DNA of 64,000 bases. Origin: Thermothelomyces thermophilus ATCC 42464. Lineage: Eukaryota > Ascomycota > Sordariomycetes > Sordariales > Chaetomiaceae. Each line of letters opens with the position of its first letter. The stretch's first letter is position 1. Position numbers and translations under genes: made by a program. Below are positions 1 through 12,228 of the stretch, one piece after another. Under the pieces are notes generated by a model, which saw nothing but the letters and a program-made list of their open reading frames with translations, did no database searches and had not been told where the DNA came from. The stretch lies in contig NC_016474.1 of assembly GCF_000226095.1 (NCBI RefSeq), positions 930,001-994,000 of the forward strand, given 5' to 3'.

Positions 1-584
1 CCCAGGCAATCCGAGTATTGGCACGGTAGCCAACGTCGAAGAAATCCCCGATGACCGGAATGAAGCCCACCAAGAAGTCAAGTGCGATGTAGAGATACAT
101 CAACCTTCTCTTGTTACTGGGTAAGCCACCATAGATTCTGGAGGCTTCCCACACCAGTAAAACCGACAGGATTAGCTCTAGGACATCGCCGATACTAGTA
201 ATGGCGGTTAGCCAAGTGTGTTTCCCACAGTGCCGCTGAAGCCAGACTCACACGGGAATGAGACCCAGGATTGCCGACCATCCAAGGCTCGCGCCGAAGC
301 AGCAACAATGGAACTGATGGTCCAAATGGTGTGCCCGCTTACAGACCGTTCTGAGTTTCTCCATGTCTTGTGTATCGATTCTTATATCTCTTTTGACTTC
401 GAAGATTTTTCTCTTCTTGCGCATTATTCCGCGTTTGTCTTTCCATGGATCCTGGTGTTGTGAACATCAGCACCCTCGTTCGGCGAAGATTGCAGTCCGT
501 TTCACTTACCTCTGAGTTAGGTCGCTTTGATTTACAGCTTTCCAGAAAATCAATCAGATCTTTGCCCTCTACAGCGACTTCCAT
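1..584 (-). CDS. DUF4112 membrane protein, 3' part cut by window edge
   Basis: Three exons read on the minus strand: 584-510, 451-252 and 194-1, the last running off the window. The introns are 58 nt (GTAAGT donor, CAG acceptor) and 57 nt (GTGAGT donor, TAG acceptor). The start ATG opens a 25-codon exon that joins in phase. The product has a basic linker, a Cys-rich segment, then GWSAILGLIPVIGD followed by a hydrophobic helix, and a second copy of the IPVIGD motif. That doubled glycine/proline membrane motif is typical of fungal DUF4112 proteins. Function in the family is unknown. It lies head-to-head with DCP2. The exon structure is inferred; the C-terminus is missing from the window. Confidence 0.8.
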
Positions 585-1819
585 TGTGGCCAGGCACTCT
601 TCTCTCGCAACTCTGAAAGGCTTGAGGCCATTGCTGAATGAAACATAAGACGAGAAGACCGAGAAACACCGAGTAGGGATGTCAGGATATAAGGAAAAGC
701 GGCCCCATTCTTGCCCACATGGCACTGGGTGAGATGGCTGTCAATTCGAGCTGGCAGCAGTTGGCTGTGATATGGATTGGCCGGCACGCCTTGTATAGTT
801 TCAGGCGCGCGGTTATGAGGCCCGGTTTGGAAACACTTCTGACGCTAGTCTGGGGAACCACCGTCTAGTATTCTGGTCGTCTGATGTTCGTGGCTTGTGA
901 AGGATTTCGCAAAAGTGGTTTAGGGCTGCTGGCTTATAGCTTGGCGCGGGCCGCCTGTTTTCATTTCTGCTCGAGATTGGTGTCAGCTCTCGCCCACTGA
1001 GCTGTCATCCCACCCTTGATTGGTGTGCAATTCAAGCCTTGATTCTGGCGATGATGTCCGACATCCAGGATTGGAGGGTTCCTGTCTGCCGAAAGGCATC
1101 TTTACTACTACTTACTAGTGGCCACGCCCCGCTGGCGCACTAGCAAGGGCCCAGTCTCAAGGACCAATCAATGCTTCTACAGTACAAAGTAGATCTACTA
1201 CGGCGTAAATACCTGAGCTCGGTATCGAGATACAAAGAATTCTTGACACTAATGCCAGGGTAGCTATGTACTCCGCACAGTACCTATTATTCCTTAGGCA
1301 CCCCAGTTACTGCGCACGAACAACGCACTGCCACAGTCTTACGTCTGTGGCTTGCCTTGCGCTCTGGTGGGAACTTGCATTGGTTAGTCCGCCACACCTC
1401 CCCTCCAACGCCACCGTCATTATCGTTAGACTGTTGGGCGCAGACAAATGAATGTCGTCCACGTCTGCACACATTGCAAGTCAAATTCTTCCAAGTTTTA
1501 CCTCCCAGGCGATATTCGGAACGCCCGATCGCTTCTCATTCTGACGCTGACGGGCATATTCCCACATATTCAATTGAAGCGTGCACCACGGCCATTGGCT
1601 GAGCCATCTGTACCTGTTTTGTTGTCCCTGCAACACATCTGTGGGCAGGTTGCAGCTTGGCCCCCGCCCTCGGCTCGATTCACGACAGCAACCCGACCAG
1701 CCTGCTACTCGCAAGACGCCCGATCGAAATCCTACCTTCCCTAAGTCTTTGGTATAGCCAGCAAACGCTCATCGATTTCTCATCGATCGCCGTGGATATG
1801 CTCGTGACAAGACGTCGCC
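585..1819. other. intergenic, divergent promoter region
   Basis: About 1.2 kb between the divergent DUF4112 and DCP2 starts. I see no supported coding frame. One copy of the recurring GTACTCCG-type motif lies near 1266. Confidence 0.6.
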
Positions 1820-4657
1820 ATGGCCGAAAACAAGATGCAACTCGAAGATTGTGGGGCATTATATAGCCTGGGAGATTGACGGCGTCGTGCTGACTTGTGC
1901 TTAGGGTTGGACGACCTTTGCGTCCGTTTTATCATCCACCTCCCAAAGGAGGATCTGTCATCGGTCGCGCGTATATGTTTCCAAGTTGAAGAGGCGCAAT
2001 GGTTCTACGAAGATTTCATCCGTCCGTTGGACCCGACTCTGCCATCCATGTCCCTCCGAAGTTTCTGCCTAAGGATATTCCAGCATTGTCCTCTGCTGGC
2101 GCCTTTCTCGGCTGAGAACCACATGCGCGCGTTCGAAGAGTTTATGCAATACAAGACGAGAGTCCCGGTTCGGGGTGCCATCCTGCTCAATGAGGCCATG
2201 GACTCCACGGTGCTTGTCAAGGGCTGGAAGAAGGGCGCAAACTGGAGCTTCCCCAGAGGCAAGATCAACAAAGACGAAGACGACCTTGACTGTGCCATCC
2301 GCGAAGTATACGAGGAGACTGGCTTCGACCTTAGGCAAGCAGGACTCGTGCCTAAGGATGACGAAGTGAAGTACATCCAGATCTCCATGCGGGAGCAGCA
2401 GATCCGTTTATACATCTTCCGCAACGTTCCAATGGACACCGTCTTCGAGCCCAAGACGCGGAAAGAGATCAGCAAGGTTGAGTGGTACAAGCTTTCGGAG
2501 CTGCCCGCGTTTCGGAAGAAGGGTAACAGTTCCCATGACAATGCTGCCGCCGCGTCCAACGCCAACAAATTCTATATGGTTGCCCCGTTTCTTGTCCCCT
2601 TAAAGAAGTGGGTGCTTCAACAAAAGAAAAAGGACGCCAGCCGAGCGGCCGCCAGCAGTTCTCACCAGGCCATTCACCCTCCCGCCGAAGAGCCTCTCAC
2701 CGAGGACGATATCGGCACTCATGTCGAGCCTGTCCCTGGGCCGTCGAATGGCACCCCAGCAATCGAGACAATGGAGGGTGCGACGCGCGAACTCCAGCGC
2801 CTTCTCAAAGTCCAACCGCCAACTCAGGGCCTGCAGATGAGCCCCTCTTCTTCGACCGCCAGCAAGGGAGAAGCTTTGATGGCACTTTTAAGAAAGAGCG
2901 CAGAGCCTCAGCAAGCTCCACAGCAACCTCACCATCCTCATTCTCAAACTTCGAATACTGCACCGGATCTCGCTCACACGAGTGGTCCCGGAGCACACGC
3001 CCCGCACCACCACGGTTCGACCTACGGGCAACCGGCTCCTAACTATCAACCGCCATCAAATTTCCCTGTCACGCCAAGTTCAATGCAGAATACGGCTCCT
3101 GCATATGCCGGTCAAGACAGTGCCCATGCCCACGACATGTCACAAACATACGGCCGCAACCCATTCATTAGCTCTACACAACCGCAACGCAGCGAGCCGG
3201 TTCTTCTACACCCACAGCCATTGCCCCCGCAGGTCCAGCAGTCTGTGCTTACCAGGGGTATCCTACCGACCCCGGTGCTCCTGGATGCGGTTGGTCAGGG
3301 GGGGCAGCATGGCCAGCAGAATGGGCAACAAAGTTATCAGAGAGGTCCGCATGCTCCGGCGGGCGGTCAGTATAATCAACCTGGAGCTCCAAGTCCGTAT
3401 ACTGTTGGCGCAAACGATTCGTATGCGACTCAGCAGCAAACACCAAAACCAGCCCAGTTAACGGACCACGCTATGGCATTGTTGAATACCTTCAAGTATG
3501 GTACGCGGGATGGCGGTGAACACAAAGCCCACGGAAGTGCTCCCCAAAACCCCGCCTCAGTGTCGGTTCAGCAGAACCAGTATCACTCGGCATCTTGGGC
3601 GAACGCCGCCTCTACAACGCAGGCATCAAATCCTGCAGCACAGCTTCTGCCTCATCCCATGCCTCCCGTGACGGCTGCAGGGACGTCGCCACGTGCGATA
3701 CAGCCGTCTGACCCGCAGGCTGGATCCAGATTTCCCCAGCCGAATGACACCCATCGCTCTGCATTATTGGAAATGTTCAAAAAAGCAGGCCCCAGGTCAC
3801 CGTTGAGTAACGAGATCAAAATGCAGCCTGGCAGTTCACAGCAGAGTCCCGGAACCACCAGGCATAATGATACAGGGAGCCCGGGCTACAAAGCGACGTC
3901 TGCCGCCGAATTGCTTGCCTCGGCTCCGGGAGCCAACCACACGCCTGGAAGGACCGATTCCGAATTGAACCGGCCTTATCGGCCTGTCCAAATTCTGAGT
4001 CGGCCAAAGCAGGGAGAGCACAGTAACTCCCAGGACTTCGCAAGCGCACAAGCCCAGATACAGCGACTGCAGCAGCGCCTCAGCCCGATGGGCTCTACAT
4101 GGCAGGATGCCGGGAACACTGGCCGCCAAGGCATGTCCTCTCCGCGTGACCGAGCTTTTTCACATTACATGGAACAGGAAGCCAAGCGATCTCCACAGCC
4201 GAATTACGCAGCCGCTCACGCGGCCAGCCTCCCCTACGCATCGCAGTCACCGTCTAGCACCCATTTTGCTTCCCCATTCCAACAACAGCAACAGTTCCAA
4301 CAGTCGATAGGCATGCAGCAGCGCCGCAAAGACTCCAATTCTGAGCAAAAACAAAAGCTTCTCTCGCTTTTTAGCAAAGGGCAGCAGCAGCAGCAGCAGT
4401 CACAACAGGCTTCACCAACAGGGTTTACGGTAGAGGCGAAGGGCAAAGGCAAGGAGACCACGGTTTTTGAACAACCCCGTTCGGGTAGCACCCCTCGCTC
4501 GCGCGTGGCCTCGTTTGCGTCGGCTGGAGCAAATGAGCCTTCCGGCACTGGTGGCAGCGGACAAACATCGCGGCGTGGCAGCCAAACACCCATTTCGCCG
4601 GCGGACCGGAACTTCCTCCTGTCGTACCTGGAATCAGTGACGAACGCGGGCCGTTAA
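1820..4657 (+). CDS. dcp2: mRNA decapping enzyme Dcp2 (Nudix hydrolase)
   Basis: Removes the 5' m7G cap from mRNA in cytoplasmic P-bodies, acting with Dcp1, Edc3 and Pat1. Two exons, 1820-1850 and 1905-4657, give 927 aa. The first exon encodes MAENKMQLED and joins in phase to WLDDLC, the usual Dcp2 N-terminus. The N-terminal regulatory domain is followed by the Nudix domain, with its box near residues 129-151 (G-x5-E-x7-REVYEETGF). The long Gln/Pro/Ser-rich tail is predicted disordered and holds at least four short leucine-rich helices, near residues 335-340, 534-540, 631-635 and 829-833, like the motifs that bind Edc3 or Dcp1 in fungi. The donor GTGGGG is weak, but the branch CTGAC and TTAG acceptor are good. 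Identification is firm. Confidence 0.97.
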
Positions 4658-5518
4658 AGGAGTGAGAAGAGCGGTTCATTGTTGGCTGGATGGTCTGACT
4701 CGTTTGTATCTCCGGCGCCGTAGAGTCGCCGGTCTGTAACACATATATCGGGACAGTGTCAGGAATCAAACTAGGCGGCGGACTCTGGGTCTCAAATGGT
4801 TGGGGGCGCAGGAAGAGGATTCGGATCGGGAATCGGTTTCAAAGCTAGCTGCGGCACCCTCTCGCGCAGCGACTCGGTGGGTTGGTTCTCGATCAGCGCT
4901 GCACTTCTCACGGGCCTAGCAAATAGTGCTATAAAATAGTCAATTTCGAGCCTGGCCCATCGCGTACTTCTCTGGTTTCCTGGTTTTGCCCTTCCAACTG
5001 CCTGCTACTCATATGGGTGAACCGGCAGAACGTTTATTGGCTTATTCTACGGGGCTGTCCACTCTCCTCAGCACATCACGGAGAATAGAGCCATCCCAGA
5101 CCAGCCATATAGGAGAGATGTCCCAAGCCGTTACCGCAAGCGCAATGTGAAGTCGCTTGAGATACCAAGCCGTCCAGACTAGATGATGTTACGATGCCCT
5201 GCGGAGAAGCGGCGCGGCCGACCATTGAAGAAAGTGAACAACTATGCGGCCTTCTTGATGGTTCCCGGCTGCCAGTCAGCGTACCATATATCATCCCGGA
5301 AGATCATCACGGGTATCCATTCCAAACGCCAGCCGCCGGTACAAATCAAGCCATATCTCCTCCTGGTTCTGCCATGTTCTGCCCTGTTCTGCTGATTCAT
5401 GAAAGTCATAATATTTCCCGTGCAATCCCGTTCGAGCTGCTTGCCGCTAACCATTGACATACCATCCTTAATGCTCCAAGAAGAGGGCCGAGCAGGCGTG
5501 GTGATGTAACACTTACTT
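4658..5518. other. convergent intergenic, 3' UTRs
   Basis: About 0.86 kb between the convergent dcp2 and RRM genes. No coding frame is supported. It probably holds the two 3' UTRs. Confidence 0.6.
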
Positions 5519-7134
5519 CTAGGCCGTGATCCCTACCGCATTCTTGGTCCCGAACGTTGCCGCGATCTCGTCGTCATCACCGTCGTCCGGACTCAGCAGC
5601 TGGAAGCGATTCGGCACCCTGGCGAGTTTCTTTCTGGGCGGGGCCACCTCCTTTCGCGGCTTGGGCGCTGGCTGTGGATAAGGCTGCGCACATTCGTCGA
5701 CGTCGAAGCTGATCTTTTTGCCCTTGTATCGCCTATTGCTCCTTGTCAGCTTGGCGGTGGATGAGGGGCAGCGAGGGGTTGGGTACGCACAGGCGAGTCA
5801 GCATGCACTGGCGCGCGTAGATGGCGTTATGGACAGAGTTCAGGCCGATGTAACAGCTGCTGCCGACGAACTCGATCTTGACCACGACCAGGGTGTGGAT
5901 GTGGTCCAGGTCCCCGCGGATGACGTCCTCGGTATGTCTGTTATCGTACCCCTGGATCACCAAGTTGCGACTGGCACCCATGCTGATCTTGTTCGCTACG
6001 TGACCCTGAAGGATGAACTGGCGATCGTTCCACCTGACTTCGACCTGATGACCGTGTCAATGATAACAGAACGGGACAACCAGGACCGGAAACCTTGCCT
6101 ACCCTTTTGTTCCTGATGTACAAATCATGCCGGCGAACATGTTCATAGAACTTTTTCGCATCCTCCGAGTTTAAGAAAGAAACTGTGGCGGAGCGATCGT
6201 GACTGCGCAAGAAGATGTCCAGGAGCATCCCGCCACGCACAGCATTCACAATGTCGGCATGGGTTGTGCCTTCTGCTAGGTTGGACAGCTGAAGGGTACG
6301 GGCACATTGGCGCTCAAACTGCGGGCGCTGGCCCTGGGGTTTAGTATACCTCGCGCCAGGGCGGTCCTCGGGGCGCGAACCAGCCTCACTGGCGCCGTTC
6401 TCGTCGTCGTTATCAGCTTCGTCCACATCACTGTCGGCCCATGCCGAGCGACCATGCCGGGGGCTGTGCTGCGTGTCTTTCTGCTGGGCATAAGCAGCCG
6501 ATGGATCCGGCGTGGGCGAGTCTAGGCGGGCGCCTCCGTCTTCGTTGGGATCCGCCTGTTGGTTCGCCGCCGAGGTGGGTGCCCTTCGGATGGTCTCGTC
6601 ATCCTGGCTAAGAAGCTGCCATCCGTCAACTGCTGTCGCGGGCCGACCGGCCGTTCCCAAGGCTATAGAGATTCATACATCTACTGTCTCCTCTCCTACG
6701 CCGCCGCGAAGGAGGTTCCGTCTGAGATTGCCTGGAGCAAGTCAACCAACGAATTCTAGGGTCAGTTTAGACGCATACAGATGGACTGGGCCGTACCATA
6801 TTGTCTGGCGATCAGCACAAGGTTGTCATATTCGGCCCGCGAAATGACCACAGAAGCAAAATTTCCAGTTGACTCAAGAGGCTTGGAATTCTTGCGACGG
6901 TCAGCAGTGCCCGGTTTGGCTGGCATTATGGTATTGACAACACCATGTCATGACCTACATATTCTGCCCTATGATGCAGCGCCGCGCGGGGCATGTTAGC
7001 TTTGGGCGCCCATGGCTGCGGGACCGCGGCGATAGCCGACCACACGGTTCACGGCAGGCATGTACATACCTTCGCAGGAGCGTGTTGAAATACTCGCGGC
7101 CAATCGTGACCGTGTTTCCCTCTGGCGACGTCAT
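5519..7134 (-). CDS. tandem-RRM RNA-binding protein
   Basis: Seven exons on the minus strand: 7134-7070, 6968-6959, 6890-6797, 6731-6679, 6615-6103, 6044-5791, 5732-5519, giving 400 aa with all phases consistent. The N-terminus (MTSPEGNTVTIGREYFNTLL, then RAEY) precedes an acidic disordered region. A first RRM lies near residues 180-250 (RTLQLSNLAEGTTHADI onward) and a second near 271-338 (SRNLVIQGYDN onward). The basic/acidic tail is about 60 residues. The RRM spacing resembles fungal Nrd1/Msa2-type proteins, but I would not assign an orthologue. RNA target is unknown. The second exon is only 10 nt, so the 5' half depends on my splice model; the RRM exons are secure. Confidence 0.85.
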
Positions 7135-9343
7135 AGTTGCCTTACGAAACAGAATAAAAAAGTGAAGCCTGGAAAAGAGAGTAAATGGATCTCCGGAGGT
7201 TTGCCTGCTTCTGGAAGACCTCGCTCCCACAAGCGGCTGCCCTCTGGGGATAGTTGGTTGGCTGTGAAGGAGGTAGGTGCCTTAAGGTACACACTCGATA
7301 GGTAAGGTACCAATGGAAGGCGATTAAGCACTTGGTAGCTGCAGTGACGAGGCCGCACTGCGGAGTACCTTAGTTGGAATCCAGCTGTGCCCGCCAATGT
7401 TTGGCTGCGAATGCAACGATTTGCGTGCTAGACCGGCACACAGACCACCACTTAAAATGCTCTGTGGAACTTCCATCTCCCGGCAAGTGCAATCGAGCGA
7501 TGAGACGATCCATGACCTCCGCTACAACTATCCGTACCTGGACGATCAGCATTCTGTTCCTGGAAGATGCAGCACGAATATAGCGGCTCTGGGAAACGTG
7601 TATATACCGACCGCCAAGGTCATCGGCACCTCTTGTCTAGAGGACGAGCTTGTCCTTGGGGACTGGAACTTTCATCAGCACCTAACTAATTGCGTCACCT
7701 CTGATCCGTTGGTTGGGAGGGGCCCCATCTCATTATGGTTTGTGCCATCAACGAGAAGAGATGACCAATCCCTTGTCCTAATGAAAAGGCTTCGACAGCA
7801 GGCAGAACGGGACCAGGGAGACAGGAATCGTAGTCTACTACTTGAGTCAGTTAAACTTCACAGGATAGCTACTCAAAGGAAAGTCAAATCAATGGCAGAG
7901 AGCCAGAAAACCGCATCTCTGCTTATGGTTTCCACCCTCGCGGGCAGGCAACTGGTGCCAAGGATTATCCTTGTGTAAGCTATTTCGTAGACCGGATACG
8001 CTACCCAGATTCAGTCCCCATGAGTTCTAAATCATGGCATAGCCCGTGATCTGCGCTGCAAGTTGCTGGGGGGTAAATCATCATCAAGCCCGATGACACT
8101 AGCCAAATGAGATAGCTAGTCAGGTTCACAGATTGGTATGAGCTCACTTCACCTGTTTTCACCAAAATCCACTAAACAAGCATTGTATTCGCACGAATGT
8201 TGGTGGCACACGCTTGAGCGCCTCGACGCCGCTTGCTGTGGGCCATCGTTATGGCAGATTGCAGACCGAGGAACGTTCCTGAGGAGTGCTCCTGCGAAAT
8301 ACAAAGTTCGAATGCGGGCGCTGAGGCAGAGGTTTCACGGCAACTAAATTCTGCACTGGATTGGTGTCGCCCGAGAATCTAGTGCACGGAGCAGATGCTT
8401 TGGCGATATAGGAGCATCGGGGTCGCTCTCAGTGCAGGCGCAAAAATGGTTCCTCAGTGGTTGGGCTGTGACGATGTGCTCGGCGCGGAGAGAAGTGACG
8501 GAACAAGACAAGAAATAGGTGGTCGATTTGCTGCCGGGGAATCTCGCCTCTTATCCACACGATAACAATCAGGTTACTGTGTACATTCATGTACGGAATA
8601 CACGAGTGCGCGCGGCTGGGATATCAGGGTTTCATTCTCGATCCTCGTGTTGGAGCAACCGCTAAAAATAATGCTGCTGCACGGCACCAGAGCGCGTGCC
8701 TAAATTCCTTCCTCCAACCATTGCACCTCGCCACAAATACGAGTTGTCGTGTTGGCCTGGGGATATCCGGTCAGCCCACTGGCACCCTGGTTGTCCACTC
8801 AGCGACCGGTTCTGGGCCCAGCTTGGCCCAGCCGCTCCTTCCATTGGCTCGTAGGCTCCGAGCGCATCCATCAAGGTTTGGCCAAGCCGCCCAGTCGCTG
8901 GATTCCATCAAATTCAGGCCGGGGCAATCTTGCATTCCAACTGTTTCCCGATCGCTACGTTCTGCTTCCAGAGTCGTTCAGAACCCCTCGTTTTCGACCT
9001 GTTTGTTTCAGCAACCACGCTCGCTTCCCATCCGAACGCTCGCTTTATTTGCTTTCCTGAGCTCTAAACCTCCAGCTATCTACGCTTTTACTCTCCGGTT
9101 CGTCCGGTGTCTCTTCGTCGTCTCGCTCGGGCCCGATTCCTGGTAATAGGGGCAGATTGCCGCCAACGCCGTGCCACGTCTCAAACCCGACTCTCCTCTT
9201 CCCACCACCACAGACCAATTTTCCGGCGTTCAAAAGAGTCTCCGGGTTGTGCTGTTGTAGAGCCCGGAGATTGAAATAATTAGGACGCTGTCCGCAGTCG
9301 TCCGTGGTCTTCCCTTCCAGCAGCAAAAGAACGCCCCCGCGAC
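7135..9343. other. divergent intergenic region
   Basis: About 2.2 kb between divergent genes. Two moderate open frames occur (7397-7978 and 8589-9146), but neither shows a domain, a plausible splice pattern or protein-like composition. The last 500 bp is pyrimidine-rich and is probably the leader and promoter of the downstream gene. Confidence 0.5.
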
Positions 9344-10288
9344 ATGAAGGCTGCTCTATCTGCCGGCCACTTGGCCGTGGCGTTGCTGTCGTTGACGCCG
9401 GCGGTCTCTGCGTTAGGATGGCCAAGATGGCTTCCAGAACTCGATACGCTGGTGGTTCGACAGGATGATTCTCAAGATGGTACGTACCATCGCAGCGACA
9501 CCCTTTATGTGTATGTGCATGCATGCTCGTCTAACACGCATTCTGCAGATTCTTCTTCTCCGACGCCGACGCCCACACCTTCCAAGTCCGCGTCCGATAA
9601 CAGCGACGATGAAGGGTCGTCGACGACCTCCCGGGACACGTCAGACCCTATTTCGACAAATCTCAACACGGGTGGTATTACGTCGGGGACCCGCACCGCC
9701 AAGGAGACGGGCAAGAGCACACGCTCGAGTGCACCCAAGAAGACCGAGTTCGACCCGCAGGACCCTGTCGGCAGCGTGGTTATGGTGACGCCCGCGGCGA
9801 CGGATGGCTACCAGCTATACAAGATTGGCGACTACGTGACGTGGGGGTGGAACTACACAGACGTGCAGGCCACGCCGACGGGCATCGACCTCTACCTCAA
9901 GTGCAGCAAGGTGCCACAGCCGTGGACGCTGACACAGAACATGTCGTACAGCACGGTTGGCTCGTACACGTGGGACACGGAGCAGTTCCAGAAGAGCCAT
10001 GTGGCCGACCCGCTCTTGACGGAGCAATACACGCTGGTGATTGCCGATGCCGACGGCGGCATCAGTGCGACGCCCGAGCCGGGATATCTCGCTCCCTTCT
10101 CGGGCTTTATGTTTGGTCTGTACGAGCCGCAACCGTATTCCGATACCGGTGACGGATGGCAGTGTGCGTCGTGCAACGGCGCCACATCCGGGCTGGACAA
10201 CCGCGCGGTGGGCGTCGCCGTCGTGATGAGCGTTGTGACAGTCCTCAGCTTCACTTGGTTTGTTACCGGTTTCGGAGCGTTTTTTTAA
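9344..10288 (+). CDS. secreted, C-terminally anchored Ser/Thr-rich protein (DUF7137-like)
   Basis: Two exons, 9344-9479 and 9549-10288, give 291 aa; the 69-nt intron has a GTACGT donor and CTGCAG acceptor. Residues 1-23 are a signal peptide (MKAALSAGHLAVALLSLTPA, cleavage near VSA). A Ser/Thr/Pro stretch of about 90 residues, probably O-mannosylated, follows. Then comes a compact domain with YKIGDYVTWGWNYT, LYLKCSK and YTLVIADADGG, resembling a fungal beta-sandwich domain of unknown function that I associate with DUF7137. A hydrophobic C-terminal helix (about residues 265-290) would anchor it in plasma membrane or ER. No catalytic motif is visible; a cell-wall or surface role is inference. 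Confidence 0.8.
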   Translation: MKAALSAGHLAVALLSLTPAVSALGWPRWLPELDTLVVRQDDSQDGTYHRSDTLYVYVHACSSNTHSADSSSPTPTPTPSKSASDNSDDEGSSTTSRDTSDPISTNLNTGGITSGTRTAKETGKSTRSSAPKKTEFDPQDPVGSVVMVTPAATDGYQLYKIGDYVTWGWNYTDVQATPTGIDLYLKCSKVPQPWTLTQNMSYSTVGSYTWDTEQFQKSHVADPLLTEQYTLVIADADGGISATPEPGYLAPFSGFMFGLYEPQPYSDTGDGWQCASCNGATSGLDNRAVGVAVVMSVVTVLSFTWFVTGFGAFF

Positions 10289-10727
10289 ACGGAGCTCCGG
10301 AAGTGGTGAAAGAGGTGGAAAGCAATATGTGGAAAGGGGTGGGGATGGTGGCGGTGGTGGGGACAGCGGATATATGCCTTGTAATGTGTTTTTTCTCTTC
10401 TTGGGACGGCATACGGTCGTCTTGTTTCGGTCAACTTGTTACACTAATACGGAGTGCAAAGAGCGGAAAGGGCGTTGGATCGAGTACTGTTCAGCATTTT
10501 GTTCGGGCCATCACTTTGCCCAGGTCGGGCTCAAAATCGAAAAAAGACCAGGACGGGGTGACAGCATCTTTTGCATCATCTCCGCGTCATGACATTGCAT
10601 ATCTATCAGGTAGCTTAATGAAGCATATCTTACGACGTTCATGCGTCTCTCAGACTTTCTTTTGGCACATTGCCTATCGGTAACCAGACCACGCCGTCCT
10701 AGTAGGATATGCGCCACGGAGCAGCCT
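10289..10727. other. convergent intergenic, 3' UTRs
   Basis: About 440 bp between convergent genes. No coding frame is supported. Confidence 0.6.
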
Positions 10728-12228
10728 CTACACCATCCGCAGCGAAAACCCCCCTCCCTTCTCCTCCCGTTCCCTCCCCGAGAATATCCCACTGAAATCC
10801 ACGGTGCCAAGATCTGCCGCCTGCTGGCCCCGCGCCGGCGCGTTTGGCGTCTCCCGCCTCCGCCTCCTCTCCTGCCCGGCTTTGCTCGGGAATGTCGGGA
10901 ACATGGCCTCCTGCTTCGGCTTGGGGTCTTGTTTGAAATACTCGTGCTCGAGCATCTCTTTCGCGGTCGGCCTCTTGTCCGGATCCAGCGCCAACAGGCT
11001 GTTCAACAGGCTCACGCCGGCAGCGGTGAGCAAGGGGAACTTGGCACGGATGGCGGACCCGGTAGCCTTGCCGCCCGAGGGCAGGCGCAGCCCCCGCGCG
11101 TTGGGCAGCCGCCGGAAGGACGGCCAGGACTCCTCGGTCGGGACGCCGCAGAGCTCGAAGATCTTGGTCAGCTCGTCGACCTCGTTGCGGCCCTGGAGGA
11201 GCGGCTCGCGCGTCAGGAGCTCGCCGAAGATGCAGCCTACGCTCCACATGTCGATGGCGCCCGTATACCGAGACGCGCCGAGGAGGAGTTCGGGGGCGCG
11301 GTACCAGAGCGTGACGACGAGCTGGGTTAGTTTCGGTGGCGGGTCGCCGACGTAGCGCGCCATGCCGAAGTCGGCAATCTTGAGCTGGCCGCGGTTGTTG
11401 AGGAGGAGGTTGGAGGTCTTGAGGTCGCGGTGGAGGATCCATTTGTCGTGGAGGTAGGCTACCCCCGAGGCGAGTTGTCGGAGGAGGGTCTTGACTTCGG
11501 ACGCGAGAAACGGCTCGGGCATGTCTTCGAGGATGGATTTCAGATCGTGTTCGAGGAATTCGAGGACGAGGAAGATGCTGGAACAACGAGAACAATGTGA
11601 GCACGAGGCTTAAAATGGCGTTCGAAGAGAGAGAGGGGGGGACTAACTTCTCAATCTTGCTCGTGTCGTCTCCCACGACCACTTCCCGTAACTTGACCAC
11701 ATTTCGGTGATCACAGTCTTTCAGGATCTGTATCTCGCGCAGTCCAGTAACCGGCAGCCCGCCGCGGTCGTTGGGGTCGATCTTTAGCCTCTTGAGCGCA
11801 ACCACCTCGCCTGTGCTAACCTCCTTCGCCCGCGACACCCAGCCGTATGCGCCCTCCTCGATGTCGTTGAGCTTGTCGTAGTTCTCGACGCTGCGAGACT
11901 TGCCGAACACGCCGCCATCGAACCGTAGAAGTTTTGGTGCATCGTTACCGCCTTCCGATGTCCCGGCAGCTTGCGCCGTCTCGCGTTCGGGTGATATCCT
12001 TCGTCGCTTGGCTGGAGGCCCGTTTGCGCCGTCGCCCTCTGCTTGTGCTTGTGCTTGTGCTGCGGCCGCGGCCGCGGCAGCAGCTTCCCGAGCTTGCTTC
12101 TCTGCTTCAAGCCTGCGAGCCTTCTCGGCCTTGAGGCGTTTCTTCTCCTCCTTCTCCTTCTTCAATTGCGCCTCGAGTTCTGCGTCGGCCTCGTCGTCCG
12201 CCCAGCGGGACTTGGCTTTGCTCGCCAT
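10728..12228 (-). CDS. cdk11: cyclin-dependent kinase 11 (PITSLRE-type)
   Basis: Ser/Thr kinase of the CDK11 family, which works with cyclin L in transcription and pre-mRNA splicing in the nucleus. Exons 12228-11648 and 11577-10728 give 476 aa. Residues 1-110 are a charged, Ala-rich coiled-coil-like extension containing KRRR. The kinase domain shows a G-loop (GAYGWV), Lys146, the cyclin-binding helix written PVTGLREI (residues 159-166), HRD at 243-245, DFG at 263-265 and VVTLWYRAPE. The C-terminal MFPTFPSK and GFSL motifs match CDK11 rather than CDK9 or CDK12. I chose the ATG at 12228; an in-frame GTG 30 nt upstream is not a credible start. The intron is 70 nt (GTTAGT donor). Confidence 0.93.

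Noticed and set aside
7397-7978. 193-codon open frame on the plus strand upstream of the DUF7137-like gene
   Set aside because: No domain, signal peptide or family-like motif; composition looks like random intergenic DNA, and no splice partner exon is convincing.
8589-9146. 185-codon open frame directly before the DUF7137-like gene
   Set aside because: It covers the pyrimidine-rich promoter and leader, is Ser/Leu/Pro/Arg-rich as expected of that DNA, and has no recognisable domain.
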